Shown here: positions 38,787-46,176 of the stretch, one piece after another
How positions within the stretch are numbered: position 1 is the first letter of the stretch
Layout: each line of letters begins with the position of its first letter
Assembly (NCBI GenBank): GCA_001899805.1
Contig: MKWP01000015.1
Coordinates: 434,001 to 498,000 of the forward strand
Source of the DNA: Lysobacterales bacterium 66-474
GTDB taxonomy: Bacteria > Pseudomonadota > Gammaproteobacteria > Xanthomonadales > Rhodanobacteraceae
Reading direction: 5' to 3'
DNA: 64,000 nucleotides
Program-made: the position numbers and the translations under genes
Notes under the pieces: generated by a model
Databases searched by the model: none
Told to the model about the DNA's origin: nothing
What the model saw: the letters and a program-made list of their open reading frames with translations, nothing else

Positions 38787-41261
38787 TCACCAGCGATAGG
38801 CAATTTTGCCGTAAATGAAGGAGCCTTCAAACCCGAACGGCGAACTGCTCGAGTAAGGGAACACGCCATTGGTGTCGTCACCCACCGGCACGCGCTTCGG
38901 GTAGGTGTTGAACACGTTGTCCGATCCCAGCGTGAACGTCCAGCGATCCCTGTAGTAGTTCACCGCGAGGTCGAAGATCCATTTGGGCGGATAGGTGACG
39001 TCATCGAGATAGCTGGTCGAGCCGTAGCTGGTGAACCGTCCGTAGCGGGTCGCCGTGCCGGTGAGGCCCCAGTCACCTTGCCGGTAGGTGGAAGTCAGGA
39101 TCACCTTGCTGCGCGGCATGGTGTCGGCGAGCAGGCCCAGGATGGCGGAACGGTTGAGGCGCTGGAAGATGGCGCCCAGGTCGTTCAGCACCTGCGGGTT
39201 CGGACGCACCCCGGAAACCTTGTTCTTGTGGTAGGTGGCGCCCAGCGTCGTCAGCAGCGAGCCACCGTTGTCGAAGGACGTGCGATACGTCGACACGATG
39301 TCGATGCCCTGGCTTTTCACGTTGCCGGCATTGGTGAAATAGGAAAGGCCGCTGTATTGCAGGTTGGTGATGCCGTTGGCCGCGAGGTAGTTGATGACCG
39401 AGGGCAGCGCCAGCGAGATCTGGCTGGACAGCGCGATGCGGTTGCGCAGCATGATCTGGTAGATGTCCACCGTGGTGTCAAAGGACTCATTGGGTCGCCA
39501 CACGAAGCCGGTCGTCACGCTGCGCGAGGTCTCGGGTCGCAACGCTTCGGCGCCCAGCAACTGCGCGATCGGGTTGGTCACGGGCACCAGGCCGCGCAGG
39601 TAGATCCCCGGCGGCAACCCCAGTGAATTGCCCACCCCCTGCGCCGCCGACGTCGTTTCCGAGTAATGCTGCTGCCCGAGGGTCGGCGCGCGGAACCCGC
39701 TGGAGACGCTGCCGCGGATCGCGAATTCGGGCGTGAAGTCGTAACGTGCCGAAACCGCGTACGAAGTCGTGGAACCGAAATCCGAATAATTCTCGTGGCG
39801 CACCGCGAGCGACGTGCTCAGCTTCTCGGTGAGGTTGCCTTCCAGTTGCAGGTATTCGGAGAACGCGTGCCGGGAAACCGAAACGGCGTCCTGCGGACCC
39901 CAGCCGGCAAACCCTTGTGCACCGCCACGCACGCCCGACGTGCCCACGTACCACGAACCGAAATCGCCGGCTTCCACCTTGAAGGACTGGTGCAGCCACT
40001 GGGTGCCGAACGACAGGGTCCAGTTGTCGTTGAGCTCCCGGGAGATGTCGATGTCGAAGGTGTCCTGCTTTGAACCCAGGGTGCCGTCGTGGAAGCCCAG
40101 TGGACTGCTGCCGAAGTCATTGAGCAGCGCGTAGTTCACGGTGTTGAGGGTGCTGTAGTACACCGTGTTGTCGCCATGGTTGGCGCTGACGTCCCAATGC
40201 CAGACGCCGCCGAGGTTCCCGCGCAGCCCCGCGGTCAGCGCACGGTCGATCGAATCGCCGTGCTCCTTGGGCAGGAAGCCCTCGGGATACACCAGCCCGA
40301 TCAGCGGATTGTTGGGGATGGGCGTGTTGGTGCCGTACCGGAAGAAGCCGCGCGGCTCGCCCACGCGCCGTCCGTAGTGGCCGAACGCGTAGAACTGCAC
40401 GCTCGGCGAAAAATCGTACTCGGAGTTGAGCATCAGGTTCTGGTTGCGGAAGAATATCTGTCCGAACTGGAATTGCTGCCCCAGCCAGGGCACCCGCCGG
40501 TCAACGCCCGCGCGGTTGGTCGGATCCTGGTTGTGGATGTCCACGGCCACCCGAACCCAGCCCTTGTCGCCGCCCAACGGCATGCCGACGTCGCCGTCGC
40601 CCTGCCACATCTGGCCGTCGCCGGCGGAATACTTGCCGCTGACCAATTGCACATCGCCGCCGTGCGCGCCCTTCTTCAGGATGATGTTGATGACGCCCGC
40701 GATCGCGTCGGAGCCGTATTGCGCCGAAGCACCGTCGCGCAGCACTTCGATGTGGTCGATCGCGGCGAGCGGGATCGTGTTGAGGTCCACCGCCTGAGAA
40801 CCCTGGCCGACCTGGCCGAGGCTCAGCAGCAGCGCGCCGGAGTGCCAACGCTTGCCATTGACGAGCACCAGGACTTCGTCCGGCGACAAGCCGCGCAGCT
40901 CGAACGGCCGCTGGAAAGCGAACGTGTCCGATGCCGGCGCGAGCGGGAAGTTCAGCGACGGCACCGCGCGCTGCAGCGCTTCGCCGAGGGTCGGGGCACC
41001 AGTTTGCGTCAGCACCGCGGCGGGGATCACGTCGACCGGCGTCAGCGAATCGCCCTCGGTACGGTTGCCCGCACGCGTGCCGGTCACGATCACCGTCGAC
41101 AATGTTGCCGGCCCCTTGGCCTCCTTCGATTGCGTGGCCGGCTTCTGCTGGTCCTGGCTGCCGGTTTGCTGCGCATCCTGTGCGGCAGCCGTACCAGCCA
41201 ACCCCAGCAACACCGCCGCGGCCAGCGCGGTCGGAATGAAATGCGCGAAACGCTTGTTCAT
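38787..41261 (-). CDS. TonB-dependent receptor, first gene of the dadA operon
   Basis: About 824 residues from ATG 41261 with GGGGAG upstream; signal peptide AAAVLLGLAGTAAAQ. A low-complexity Gln/Lys-rich linker leads to TLSTVIVTGTRAGNRTEGDS at the TonB-box position, then the plug (PFELRGLSPDEVLVLVNGKR, DGASAQYGSDAIAGVINIIL) and a barrel ending IAYRW. Shorter than the Oar-like receptors and lacking the N-terminal beta-sandwich and the FxRKAL leader. The 47-bp distance to the amidohydrolase supports one operon. Promoter copy D lies about 250 bp upstream. Confidence 0.92.
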   Translation of the reverse strand: MNKRFAHFIPTALAAAVLLGLAGTAAAQDAQQTGSQDQQKPATQSKEAKGPATLSTVIVTGTRAGNRTEGDSLTPVDVIPAAVLTQTGAPTLGEALQRAVPSLNFPLAPASDTFAFQRPFELRGLSPDEVLVLVNGKRWHSGALLLSLGQVGQGSQAVDLNTIPLAAIDHIEVLRDGASAQYGSDAIAGVINIILKKGAHGGDVQLVSGKYSAGDGQMWQGDGDVGMPLGGDKGWVRVAVDIHNQDPTNRAGVDRRVPWLGQQFQFGQIFFRNQNLMLNSEYDFSPSVQFYAFGHYGRRVGEPRGFFRYGTNTPIPNNPLIGLVYPEGFLPKEHGDSIDRALTAGLRGNLGGVWHWDVSANHGDNTVYYSTLNTVNYALLNDFGSSPLGFHDGTLGSKQDTFDIDISRELNDNWTLSFGTQWLHQSFKVEAGDFGSWYVGTSGVRGGAQGFAGWGPQDAVSVSRHAFSEYLQLEGNLTEKLSTSLAVRHENYSDFGSTTSYAVSARYDFTPEFAIRGSVSSGFRAPTLGQQHYSETTSAAQGVGNSLGLPPGIYLRGLVPVTNPIAQLLGAEALRPETSRSVTTGFVWRPNESFDTTVDIYQIMLRNRIALSSQISLALPSVINYLAANGITNLQYSGLSYFTNAGNVKSQGIDIVSTYRTSFDNGGSLLTTLGATYHKNKVSGVRPNPQVLNDLGAIFQRLNRSAILGLLADTMPRSKVILTSTYRQGDWGLTGTATRYGRFTSYGSTSYLDDVTYPPKWIFDLAVNYYRDRWTFTLGSDNVFNTYPKRVPVGDDTNGVFPYSSSSPFGFEGSFIYGKIAYRW

Positions 41262-41509
41262 TGGATATCTCCCCATGAGATGGTTTTCTGCGGAGTGGTC
41301 TCGATGCAAAGCGGCGCCGCGACGCCCGCGGTTGCTCGCCGCGGCGTAGGGACCGACAGGGAACTCGCGAAACGAAAAGACCCGGGTACTGCCACAACGC
41401 GCAACGCCGACCACGCTCCATGCGAGCGTCCGTTGACCAGCCCGGCGTTCCTGACCCCCGAAAGTGGCATGTCCGGATCGAACATCCGTACTCCTGCGGC
41501 GTGACTTCG

Positions 41510-41575
41510 AGCATAGTCACGGGCGCGGCCGGGCTGCCAATGAAAAGGCGGGCACCAGGCATAACTGGAAGTTGT
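41510..41575 (-). promoter_or_regulatory. LysR-type activated promoter, copy D
   Basis: On the minus strand: inverted repeat ACAAC-TTCCA-GTTAT (41561-41575), a 20-bp segment starting GCC and ending CTTTTCA, -35 TTGGCA (41535-41540), 19-bp spacer, -10 TATGCT (41510-41515). Start near 41503 gives a leader of about 242 nt; 41262-41503 shows no other gene. The box is 35 bp from the stop of the LysR gene, which points in the same direction. Confidence 0.8.
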
Positions 41576-41610
41576 GGTAGCTCCGCCCCGAGGCTGCCGA
41601 CAAAGCGCCC

Positions 41611-42513
41611 TCAGGCGCCTGCCAGCATCCGCTGCGCGAGTTGCTTCACCAGGTCGAGGAAACGCTTCTGCACCGGATTCAACGGACTGTCGGGTCGGTA
41701 CATCGCGTACAGCACGACATCGAGGTGCGGTTTCAACGGACGCATCTGCACGCTGTTCGCGCTGCCGCAGCGCGCAGTGAACGGATCGACCATGGCCAGG
41801 CCCTCGCCCTTCGCGACCAGCGAATGGGCCAACTGGTAGGTTTGCACCGACACCGTGATCTGCGGCGTGGGGGAAACCTGCGAAAGATGGGTTTGCAGCA
41901 TGCTCCCCAACGCGTCGCGCACGGCGATGCCGATCATGGGCTGGCTGGCCAGCGCATTGATCGGCAGCGGTTGCGCCAGCTCCGCTTCCGGCCACCAACC
42001 GGGCGGCGCGATCACCATGACCTGCCCACGGCAGAGCACCTTCTGGCGCAAGGTCTGGTGCCCGGTGTCCTGCAGGGTGAGGCCGATGTCCGTTTCGCGC
42101 AGGGTCAGCGACTCGCACATCACCGCCGAGTGCTGGGTGGACAACTCGACGGTCACGTCCGTGAACGCCTTGCGCAACAGCACGCTCGCCGCGGGCAACA
42201 GCACCTGGGCCAGCGTCGGGGTGCAGGTCACCCGCAACGGACAGCTTCCCGGCTGGCCCATGTTGGTGGTGAGGCGCTGCAGCTCGTGCACGTCCTGGAT
42301 GATTTTCTCGATGCGGTCGCGCAGCTGCAGCGCCTGCTGGGTCGGCTGCAGGCGCCCGCGGACGCGGCTGAACAAGGCGAAGCCGAGCTTGTCCTCGGCG
42401 TGTTGCAATGCCTTGCTGGCCGCAGGCTGCGAGATGTTGAGCAACTTCGCCGCCCCGGTCAGGCTGCCCGTGGTGAGTACGGCATGGAAGAGTTCGATGT
42501 AGCGCAAACGCAT
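41611..42513 (-). CDS. LysR-family transcriptional regulator
   Basis: 300-residue regulator. N-terminal winged helix-turn-helix: LRYIELFHAVLTTGSLTGAA, then LNISQPAASKALQHAEDKLG, the classical LysR recognition helix. The remainder is a type-2 periplasmic-binding fold for effector sensing. Start at ATG 42513 (internal Met of a longer frame). It lies immediately upstream of, and co-oriented with, the receptor-dadA operon and back-to-back with the P1 peptidase gene. Being the only LysR gene among six LysR-type promoters, it is the best candidate activator; the inducer would be a cell-wall amino acid or fragment. Binding is not shown by sequence alone. Confidence 0.9.
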   Translation of the reverse strand: MRLRYIELFHAVLTTGSLTGAAKLLNISQPAASKALQHAEDKLGFALFSRVRGRLQPTQQALQLRDRIEKIIQDVHELQRLTTNMGQPGSCPLRVTCTPTLAQVLLPAASVLLRKAFTDVTVELSTQHSAVMCESLTLRETDIGLTLQDTGHQTLRQKVLCRGQVMVIAPPGWWPEAELAQPLPINALASQPMIGIAVRDALGSMLQTHLSQVSPTPQITVSVQTYQLAHSLVAKGEGLAMVDPFTARCGSANSVQMRPLKPHLDVVLYAMYRPDSPLNPVQKRFLDLVKQLAQRMLAGA

Positions 42514-42666
42514 GCTGGGCTTGCCCCTCCGCAAGGCCGGGTCGGGGTGGCTACCCCTTTCGCTGGTTACGACTGCCTCGCATCATCGCATGTCCGCGCG
42601 ACAAGTGTCTCGGACCGAAAGTCGGGGCTGGTCGCTACACTCTCCCGAACAGCCCTGGGATCAAGC

Positions 42667-43848
42667 ATGCCCGCACGCCTCCTCACCATCGCCGTCCTCC
42701 TGCTGGCCTGCCTGCCGGCCTGCGCGCAGCAGCGCAGGAACCTGCGCGATTACGGCGTCGCGATCGGCGTGCTGCAACCCGGAAAGTGGAACGCGATTAC
42801 CGATGTGCCGGGCGTGCTGGTCGGCCAGAAGACCCTGGTCGAGGGCGAAGACGTGCGCACCGGGGTCACGGCCATCCTTCCCTACGCGGGAAACATCTTC
42901 CGGGACAAGGTGCCTGCCGCGGTGTACGTCGGCAACGGCTTCGGCAAATTGACGGGCACCACGCAAATCGCCGAACTCGGCAACATCGAAACACCGATCG
43001 TGCTGACCAACACGCTCAGCGTGCCCACGGCCGCGGATGCGTTGATCGACTACACGTTTTCATTCCCCGCCAATGCCGATGTCATGTCGGTGAATCCGGT
43101 GGTGGGCGAAACCAACGACGGCTGGTTGAACGACATCCGCGGCCGCCACGTGACGAAACAAGATGTGCTGGATGCCATCCGATCGGCGCAAGGCGGCCCG
43201 GTGGCACAAGGCAATGTCGGCGCGGGCACCGGCACCGTGGCGTTCGGCTTCAAGGGCGGCATCGGCACCTCGTCGCGCAAGCTGCCGGCGTCGCTGGGCG
43301 GTTACACCGTGGGCGTGCTGGTGCAGACCAATTTCGGTGGCGTGCTGGACATCGACGGTGTGCCGGTCGGCAAACTGCTGCACAAGTACTACCTGAGCGA
43401 CAAGTTGAACGACTCACCCGACGGTTCATGCATGATCGTGGTGGCGACCGATGCCCCGTTGGGTTCGCGCAACCTTGGGCGGCTCGCCAAGCGGGCCATG
43501 CTTGGCCTCGGCAAGACGGGCGGCATCGAATCCAACGGCAGCGGCGATTACGCGATCGCGTTTTCCACCGACCAGGCCTTGCGGGTGCCTCACGAATCGA
43601 AGAGCCCGCTGCAGCCCATGACCGTCGTGCGCAACGACGACATGTCGCCGCTGTTCATGGCCGCGATCGAAGCCACCGAGGAGGCCATCCTCAATTCGCT
43701 GTTCCACGCCGAAACCACGGCCGGCCGCGACCATCATCGGATCGACGCCCTGCCGATCGACGAAGTCCTGGGGATCATGCGGCAGCGTGGCTACGGCGTG
43801 GCCAATCCCGCCAAGGCCGTTCCGGCCCACGCTATCCGCCACGACTGA
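42667..43848 (+). CDS. P1-family aminopeptidase (DmpA-like), exported
   Basis: Self-cleaving N-terminal-nucleophile peptidase of about 393 residues; family members remove N-terminal L- or D-residues, including beta-peptides. Signal peptide LLTIAVLLLACLPACAQ from ATG 42667; the much longer upstream frame overlaps the LysR gene and is not used. The nucleophile Ser254 is in DGSCMIVVATDAPLG, where DmpA cleaves between Gly and Ser. GVLVGQKTLVEGEDVRTGVTA and VVGETNDGWLND are family blocks. It is divergent from lysR; a TACACT at 42636-42641 may be its -10. It would trim stem peptides. Confidence 0.88.
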   Translation: MPARLLTIAVLLLACLPACAQQRRNLRDYGVAIGVLQPGKWNAITDVPGVLVGQKTLVEGEDVRTGVTAILPYAGNIFRDKVPAAVYVGNGFGKLTGTTQIAELGNIETPIVLTNTLSVPTAADALIDYTFSFPANADVMSVNPVVGETNDGWLNDIRGRHVTKQDVLDAIRSAQGGPVAQGNVGAGTGTVAFGFKGGIGTSSRKLPASLGGYTVGVLVQTNFGGVLDIDGVPVGKLLHKYYLSDKLNDSPDGSCMIVVATDAPLGSRNLGRLAKRAMLGLGKTGGIESNGSGDYAIAFSTDQALRVPHESKSPLQPMTVVRNDDMSPLFMAAIEATEEAILNSLFHAETTAGRDHHRIDALPIDEVLGIMRQRGYGVANPAKAVPAHAIRHD

Positions 43849-43941
43849 GGCCCCGGTCGTCCGCCGCCTGGGGCGACCGCCATCGCCAAGCCAGCCCCGC
43901 CCGGGCTGGCTTTTGGCCGCCAGCTGGTGGCAGCGTCGTTC

Positions 43942-44007
43942 ACAACTCCCGGTTATGCCTTGTACCCGTCTTTTCATTGGCGGCCGGCGCACGCCGACGG
44001 CTACCCT
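43942..44007 (+). promoter_or_regulatory. LysR-type activated promoter, copy E
   Basis: Inverted repeat ACAACTCCCGGTTAT (43942-43956), a 20-bp segment starting GCC and ending CTTTTCA, -35 TTGGCG (43977-43982), 19-bp spacer, -10 TACCCT (44002-44007). Start near 44014 leaves a leader of about 41 nt before the DUF1611 gene, the shortest of the six. Confidence 0.8.
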
Positions 44008-44054
44008 GCAGCTTGCATCCGGGTAGAACAATGGACATCCGAAGGAAGGATTGC

Positions 44055-45098
44055 ATGTCTGACCATGGCAACGCGGCCGGCCACGGACAGTGGGGCCCGC
44101 CTTACCTCTTGTACCTCGGGACGGCGGCCGACGATTTGGCTATCAAAACGGCCAGGGGCCTGGCGTATTGGCGTCCCGACTGGTGCGTGGGCCAGCATCG
44201 ACACCCGAGTTGCCAGTTCACGCTGGGCTTGCCCGAGCTGGGTTTTGCCGAGGCCAAGGCCGCCGGCGCGGACACCATGGTGGTGGGCAACGCCAATGCG
44301 GGCGGCGTGATGTCGCCCGAGACCGTCACCGACGTGGTCGCCGCGCTCGACGCCGGCCTCAACGTGGTCGCCGGCCTTCATCAGAAATTGCGTGACAACC
44401 CCGATATCGTGGCCGCGGCCAGGCGCAACGGCCGCACCCTGTTCGACGCCCGCGAACCGGTCGGGCAGATTCCCGTCGGCAACGGCCGCAAGCGCGCCGG
44501 CCGACGCCTGCTCACCGTGGGCACCGACTGTTCGGTCGGCAAGATGTACACCACGCTGGCGCTCGAGCGCAGCATGCGCAAGCGCGGCATCAAGGCGGAT
44601 TTCCGGGCCACCGGCCAGACCGGCATCTTCGTCGCCGGCGGCGGCATCCCGATCGACTCGGTGATCGCCGATTTCATTTCCGGCGCCGCCGAATTGATTT
44701 CGCCGGCCCGCGAAGACGGCGGCTGGGACCTCATCGAAGGCCAGGGTTCGCTGTTCCATCCTTCCTATGCCGGGGTGTCGCTGGGCCTGCTGCATGGCTC
44801 CCAGCCCGATGCCCTGGTGTACTGCCACGAACCGAAGCGGTCTTGCATGCGCGGGCTGCCGGGTTTTCCACAACCCGACATCAAGACCTGCCTGGATGCC
44901 AACCTCGCCGCCGCGCGCCTGACCAATCCCGCGGTCAAGGCGGTCGGCGTGGCGCTGAACACATCGAAGCTCACCGAACGCGAAGCACTGGTGATGTGCC
45001 GGGAGATCAGCGGCCGGCTGGAGCTTCCCTGCCTGGACCCGGTCAGCATGGGCGTCGAAGCGATCGTCGACAACCTGCTCGCATGCTGCGCGAACTGA
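44055..45098 (+). CDS. dgcN: DUF1611 protein, DgcN-like N-acetyltransferase candidate
   Basis: About 347 residues from ATG 44055 (GAAGGAAGG just upstream). An N-terminal Rossmann-like domain (~1-135) is followed by a P-loop NTPase-like domain with LLTVGTDCSVGKMYTTLAL and DLIEGQGSLFHPSY. No signal, so cytoplasmic. DUF1611 proteins occur beside dipeptide epimerases; in marine Pseudoalteromonas the DUF1611 protein DgcN was reported to N-acetylate D-glutamate and DgcA to racemise the product. The 16-bp overlap with an enolase-superfamily gene here reproduces that pair. The symbol is by analogy. Confidence 0.75.
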   Translation: MSDHGNAAGHGQWGPPYLLYLGTAADDLAIKTARGLAYWRPDWCVGQHRHPSCQFTLGLPELGFAEAKAAGADTMVVGNANAGGVMSPETVTDVVAALDAGLNVVAGLHQKLRDNPDIVAAARRNGRTLFDAREPVGQIPVGNGRKRAGRRLLTVGTDCSVGKMYTTLALERSMRKRGIKADFRATGQTGIFVAGGGIPIDSVIADFISGAAELISPAREDGGWDLIEGQGSLFHPSYAGVSLGLLHGSQPDALVYCHEPKRSCMRGLPGFPQPDIKTCLDANLAAARLTNPAVKAVGVALNTSKLTEREALVMCREISGRLELPCLDPVSMGVEAIVDNLLACCAN

Positions 45099-46069
45099 AC
45101 ATCCGGCACCTCAGCCTGCCGCTCAACGCCCCGTTCCGAATCTCCCGCGGCGTCAAGCATGCGGCGGAGGTGGTGACCGTCGAATTGCGCCAGGGCGACC
45201 GGATCGGCCGCGGCGAATCCGTACCCTACCCGCGCTACCGCGAATCCGTGGCCTCGGTGCTGGACGAAATGGAGTCGCTGCGCGAAGACCTGTGCGCAGG
45301 CATGGGACGCGACGAACTGCAGGCGCGCTTGACGCCGGGTGCCGCGCGCAATGCACTGGACGCGGCGTTGTGGGACCTGGAAGCGAAACTCACCGGCGTG
45401 CCGGTATGGGCAGGGCTGGCGCGGCCGCCGCGCGCACCCGTCACGACCGCGTTGACGGTCAGCCTCGACACGCCGCAGGCGATGGAGCAGGCGGCGGCGC
45501 GCATCGCGGGCGCCAGGCTCATCAAGATCAAGGTCGATGCCGACGACCCGGCCGCACGCATCGAAGCGGTGCGGCGCGCGGCGCCCGCGGCGAAGCTGAT
45601 CGTGGACCCCAACGAAAGCTGGACGATGGACATCCTGCACGACCTGCAGCCCGTGCTCGAACGCGCGGCCGTGGACCTCGTCGAACAGCCGTTGCCGGCT
45701 GCGGCCGACGTGGACTTGCGGGGTTTTTCCAGCCGCATCCCGATCTGCGCCGACGAAGCCTGCCACACCGCCGCGGATTTGCCGCGGCTGCTCGAACGCT
45801 ACCAGGCCATCAACATCAAGCTCGACAAGACCGGCGGCCTGACCGAAGCCTGGCGCCTGCTGCGCGCGGCACGCGACTCGGGATTCCGCATCATGGTCGG
45901 CTGCATGGTGGGTTCGTCGCTGGGCATCGCGCCGGCGTTGGAAGTCGCGCGCGAAGCGGAGTTCATCGACCTCGATGGCCCGCTGTGGCTGGCCAACGAT
46001 CACGCAGGCGGCGTCAGGCTGCAGGACGGTCTGCTGGCACCGCCGGCGCCGGGATTCTGGGGTGAATGA
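45083..46069 (+). CDS. dgcA: Enolase-superfamily epimerase/racemase (L-Ala-D/L-Glu epimerase or DgcA-like)
   Basis: 328-residue muconate-cycloisomerase-subgroup enzyme. Acid-base lysines Lys148-x-Lys150 (LIKIKVD) and Lys246 (NIKLDKTGG); metal ligands Asp175 (VDPNE), Glu201 (VEQPLP) and Asp224 (CADEACH). Two jobs fit: epimerising L-Ala-D-Glu from stem peptides (YcjG type), or racemising N-acetyl-D-Glu made by the overlapping DUF1611 protein (DgcA type). Both turn D-Glu into the usable L-form. It starts inside the DUF1611 gene (16-bp overlap), so it is co-translated from promoter E. Confidence 0.85.
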   Translation: MLRELNIRHLSLPLNAPFRISRGVKHAAEVVTVELRQGDRIGRGESVPYPRYRESVASVLDEMESLREDLCAGMGRDELQARLTPGAARNALDAALWDLEAKLTGVPVWAGLARPPRAPVTTALTVSLDTPQAMEQAAARIAGARLIKIKVDADDPAARIEAVRRAAPAAKLIVDPNESWTMDILHDLQPVLERAAVDLVEQPLPAAADVDLRGFSSRIPICADEACHTAADLPRLLERYQAINIKLDKTGGLTEAWRLLRAARDSGFRIMVGCMVGSSLGIAPALEVAREAEFIDLDGPLWLANDHAGGVRLQDGLLAPPAPGFWGE

Positions 46070-46101
46070 TGTCGCGCCGTGGATGCGCATTGTCGCGTCG
46101 C

Positions 46102-46167
46102 CCGCGCGCCGGTCATGCCACACGCCGCTCTTTTCGGTGGTACCGACGACCCACGACCATTTTCGAT
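46102..46167 (+). promoter_or_regulatory. Degenerate seventh copy of the LysR-type promoter (tentative)
   Basis: In register with the six clear copies, the right half of the box reads GTCAT (46112-46116), followed by GCC and, at the right distance, CTTTTC (46130-46135). The -10 position holds TTCGAT (46162-46167). The left half-site and TTGG of the -35 are missing. It lies just before the gamma-glutamyltransferase start and could be a weak or decayed site, or chance. Confidence 0.3.
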
Positions 46168-46176
46168 TCGACAACC

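Noticed and set aside
42636-42641. TACACT as promoter of the P1 peptidase gene
   Set aside because: No acceptable -35 hexamer at 16-18 bp; kept only as a remark in the gene entry.
41641-42666. In-frame 5' extension of the P1 peptidase gene
   Set aside because: It runs antisense through the lysR gene; the signal peptide beginning at 42667 marks the real start.
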